Shown here piece after piece: positions 61,598 to 64,000 of a stretch of 64,000 bases of DNA. Location of the stretch: contig NZ_KB902757.1 in the NCBI RefSeq assembly GCF_000379605.1, forward strand, positions 192-64,191, written 5' to 3'. Each line of letters opens with the position of its first letter. The stretch's first letter is position 1. Source of the DNA: Rhizobium giardinii bv. giardinii H152 (lineage in GTDB: Bacteria > Pseudomonadota > Alphaproteobacteria > Rhizobiales > Rhizobiaceae). Made by a program: the position numbers and the translations under genes. The notes beneath the pieces were generated by a model, which did not search any database, was not told the DNA's origin, and was given only the letters and a program-made list of their open reading frames with translations.

Positions 61598-62431
61598 ATG
61601 GCCTCGTATAATGCTATTTCCACCGAAAAGCTTCTCCGTCTGATCGGCACCCCCAAAGGGCCGGTCGTTATCGATGTGCGCGACGAGGAGGATTTCGCCG
61701 CGCAACCGCTTCTTCTGCCTGCGTCTTTCCGGCGCCCCTATGCCAGCGTGCAGCAGTGGGGTGCGGATTATCGCGGCCGCTGGGTCGTTGTCGTTTGCCA
61801 GAAAGGCAAAAAGCTCAGCGAAGGCGTCGCCGCCTGGCTGCGGAATGCCGGCGCCGAGGCGGAGACACTGGAAGGCGGGTTCGAAGCATGGCAGGCAGCA
61901 GGCCTGCCGCTCGTTCCGGTCGCGGCCCTGCCGGGTGAAAACGCCAATGGCGGAACGGTCTGGGTGACGCGCGCTCGCCCGAAGATCGATCGCATTGCCT
62001 GCCCCTGGCTGATCCGCCGCTTCGTCGATCCGGCGGCGACGTTTCTCTTCGTCGCGGCCCCGGAAGTCGAAGCCGTCGCAGATCGGTTCGGCGCGATGCC
62101 GTTCGACGTCGAAAATGTCTTCTGGAGCCACAGGGGCGAGGACTGCACCTTCGACGCGATGGTCAAGGAATTCGGTCTCACATTCCCCGCGCTTCAGCAT
62201 CTCTCCCTGATTGTCCGCGCCGCCGATACCGACCGGCTCGGTCTCGTTCCCGAAGCCGCCGGTCTGCTCGCGGCATCGCTCGGCCTCTCGCGGATGTTTG
62301 CCGACGATCTGGAGCAACTGGAAGCGGGCATGACACTCTACGACGCCTTCTATCGCTGGGCGCGTGACGCCACGCAGGAAAAACACGAATGGGTGTCGCA
62401 CGTCGCGAAAAAGGCCAAAAGCAATGAATGA
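61598..62431 (+). CDS. chrB: Chromate resistance protein ChrB with N-terminal rhodanese domain
   Basis: 277 residues. Residues about 8-110 form a rhodanese-like domain with the active-site Cys67 in VVVCQKGKKLSEG. The rest is a ChrB C-terminal domain: GGTVWVTRARPKIDRIACPW, then LIRRFVDP and FDAMVKEFGLTFPAL. ChrB proteins regulate or assist chromate resistance. The rhodanese fusion replaces the usual N-terminal part. Its stop overlaps the chrA start by eight bases. Confidence 0.9.
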   Translation: MASYNAISTEKLLRLIGTPKGPVVIDVRDEEDFAAQPLLLPASFRRPYASVQQWGADYRGRWVVVVCQKGKKLSEGVAAWLRNAGAEAETLEGGFEAWQAAGLPLVPVAALPGENANGGTVWVTRARPKIDRIACPWLIRRFVDPAATFLFVAAPEVEAVADRFGAMPFDVENVFWSHRGEDCTFDAMVKEFGLTFPALQHLSLIVRAADTDRLGLVPEAAGLLAASLGLSRMFADDLEQLEAGMTLYDAFYRWARDATQEKHEWVSHVAKKAKSNE

Positions 62432-63788
62432 AGCCGTTCAGGTTGAGGCTCCACCGGTGCATCCGACCTTCGCCGAGGCCGCCAGGGTCTGGGCGAAGAT
62501 CGGCCTCTTGAGCTTCGGAGGCCCGGCGGGCCAGATCGCCCTGATGCACCGGGAGTTGGTGGAGGAGCGCCGCTGGATTTCCGAGAGCCGGTTTCTGCAT
62601 GCGCTGAATTTCTGCATGCTCCTGCCAGGCCCCGAGGCGCAGCAGCTTGCCACCTATGTCGGCTGGCTGTTGCACGGCACGCGCGGCGGCATCGTCGCCG
62701 GCACGCTGTTTGTGTTGCCGGGTTTCTTCGTCATCCTTGGCCTCTCTTCGGCCTATGCACTGTTCCACGAGGCGGATTGGCTCGCCGCTCTGTTCTTCGG
62801 GTTGAAGGCGGCGGTGTTGGCGATCGTCGTGGAAGCGGTCATTCGGGTTGGCCGCCGGGCTTTGAGAAGCCGTTTTGCGGTGATCGTCGCGGCTCTGGCC
62901 TTCGCTGCACTTTTCTTCTTCGATCTGCCGTTTCCGCTGGTCGTACTGGCGGCCGGCGTGGCCGGCTTTATCTCATCCCATGCGCAATCGGCGGAAGGCA
63001 GGATCATGGCGGCGGCAAAGCAGGCCTTGGCAGACCAGCCCTCGGTCATCGACAGCAATTTCCCGGACGTCGTATCGTCCTGGAGCAGGGCGGTCCGCGT
63101 TCTCAGCGTCTGGCTGACGCTCTGGATCGCGCCGTTCGTCGTCGTCGGCGCAATCCTCGGTTTCGACAACGTCTATACGGCCATCGGCCTGTTCTTTTCC
63201 AAGATGGCCGTTGTCACCTTCGGCGGCGCCTATGCCGTGCTTGCCTACGTCGCCCAGCAGGCCGTCGAGACCTATCACTGGCTGCAGCCCGGTGAGATGC
63301 TCGATGGACTGGCGCTGGCCGAAACGACGCCGGGGCCGTTGGTGCTGGTGCTTTCCTTCGTCGGCTTCATGGCCGCGTTCCGCGCACCGCTCGGGCTCGA
63401 CCCGCTCTGGGCCGGCCTGCTGGGAGCGACGCTTGCCACCTGGGTCACCTTCATTCCCTGCTTCCTGTGGATTTTCCTCGGCGCGCCCTATGTCGAGACC
63501 TTGCGCAACAACCGGGCGCTTTCGGGTGCGCTGGCGGCGATCTCGGCGGCGGTCACCGGCGTCATCCTCAATCTGGCGCTCTGGTTCGGGCTGCACGTCC
63601 TTTTTGCCGAGACGGGACGGTATGCGAGCGGTCCGCTTTCGATGCCGCTTCCCGCCTGGCAGACGTTTCAGCCTGCTGCCTTCCTGCTGACGCTGCTGGC
63701 GGCCCTGCTGCTCTTCAAGCTGAAACGCGGGATCGTGACCACGCTTGTGGTCTGTGCTGTCGCGGGCTGGCTGATCGGCAGCTTTTAG
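62424..63788 (+). CDS. chrA: Chromate efflux transporter ChrA
   Basis: A 454-residue, two-domain CHR-family transporter that expels chromate across the inner membrane. Each half starts with the family signature: GLLSFGGPAGQIALMHRELV near residue 28 and MAVVTFGGAYAVLAYVAQQA near 269, with LPGPEAQQLATYVG and ETTPGPLVLVLSFVG following. About ten to twelve helices. It is translationally coupled to chrB. The next gene starts 120 bases later. Confidence 0.93.
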   Translation: MNEAVQVEAPPVHPTFAEAARVWAKIGLLSFGGPAGQIALMHRELVEERRWISESRFLHALNFCMLLPGPEAQQLATYVGWLLHGTRGGIVAGTLFVLPGFFVILGLSSAYALFHEADWLAALFFGLKAAVLAIVVEAVIRVGRRALRSRFAVIVAALAFAALFFFDLPFPLVVLAAGVAGFISSHAQSAEGRIMAAAKQALADQPSVIDSNFPDVVSSWSRAVRVLSVWLTLWIAPFVVVGAILGFDNVYTAIGLFFSKMAVVTFGGAYAVLAYVAQQAVETYHWLQPGEMLDGLALAETTPGPLVLVLSFVGFMAAFRAPLGLDPLWAGLLGATLATWVTFIPCFLWIFLGAPYVETLRNNRALSGALAAISAAVTGVILNLALWFGLHVLFAETGRYASGPLSMPLPAWQTFQPAAFLLTLLAALLLFKLKRGIVTTLVVCAVAGWLIGSF

Positions 63789-63911
63789 AAGGCCCGTTGG
63801 CTTCTGGCGGCCGATTCCTTGGGATTCGGTCGCCAATTTCCGCAAGGAGTCTTGTGTTTTCGGCGCCTGCCTGCGATGTCACCCCGGATATTTTTTCTGC
63901 GGGAAGCCAGC

Positions 63912-64000
63912 ATGGCCGTTCGGATCAACAGTTTTCGCGACATTGCAAACCGCTATGATGTTATTCTGTGCGATGTCTGGGGTGTCCTGCACAATGGTGT
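63912..64000 (+). CDS. HAD-superfamily class IIA (NagD-like) hydrolase, N-terminal part
   Basis: Only the first 29 codons are in the window. They encode IANRYDVILCDVWGVLHNGV, in which DVWG carries the Asp nucleophile of class IIA HAD phosphatases; the spacing matches the alphaproteobacterial TIGR01459-type subgroup. The likely role is dephosphorylation of a small metabolite. GGGAAG precedes the ATG. Confidence 0.82.
   Translation, partial: MAVRINSFRDIANRYDVILCDVWGVLHNG

Overview
The window is a high-GC alphaproteobacterial chromosome segment, most likely from the Rhizobiaceae (Rhizobium/Agrobacterium-type). The evidence is the short HisG with HisZ beside hisS, the plant-type glutamate-cysteine ligase, a glcDEF operon next to a LysR gene, a DUF1127 gene beside a LysR gene, CIRCE-controlled groESL and the short palindromic intergenic repeats common in this order. 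The genus cannot be fixed without a database search.

Left arm, 1-15.8 kb, looks accessory and decayed. It holds the tail of an outer-membrane lipid A deacylase-like gene, a sulfite-oxidase-family enzyme, a DUF938 methyltransferase, a DMT exporter with a divergent LysR gene, and then a dense stress/detoxification block. That block has two SDR genes (one with a degenerate cofactor site, one broken by two frameshifts), three Ohr/OsmC peroxidase paralogues (one with the peroxidatic Cys changed to Ser), a large winged-helix/NTPase/TPR regulator and a Tat-type epoxide hydrolase. After it comes a scar of pseudogene fragments (DUF3095, GlxA-type AraC regulator, CaiB-type CoA-transferase, tyrosine integrase) that stops at a tRNA-Gln(CUG) gene. 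This is the classic right edge of a tRNA-integrated island.

Right arm, 16-64 kb, is mostly core. It carries ppx-rlmE, a DHA2 exporter, a metallo-hydrolase with a nonsense codon in its Tat signal, guaB, ltrA, a patatin/acetoacetate decarboxylase/3-hydroxybutyrate dehydrogenase operon, adhP, a Tat-exported dienelactone hydrolase, LysR and DUF1127 genes, a long protein of unknown role, gshA, rsmE, a Pit phosphate transporter, a Nudix hydrolase, a FadR-type regulator, DUF3422 and DUF6880 genes, LysR-glcDEF (glycolate oxidation), two L,D-transpeptidases, tag, a small possible metal-handling pair with a DUF305 protein, an XRE regulator, hisS-VOC-hisZ-hisG, a GST, a ferredoxin-reductase-like flavoprotein, groEL-groES, chromate resistance chrB-chrA, and the start of a HAD phosphatase at the right edge.

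No CRISPR array, defence island or intact transposon was seen. The observations most worth a second look are: an internal low-GC, rare-codon block inside the otherwise high-GC hisS gene; the Cys-to-Ser Ohr paralogue in a three-copy Ohr cluster; an 18-bp inverted pair of operator-like elements between the epoxide hydrolase and the third ohr; a 55-bp direct duplication of the groEL 3' end with its hairpin; and two dispersed paralogues of a small unrecognised family with conserved SSFCF and PVFCVG motifs.
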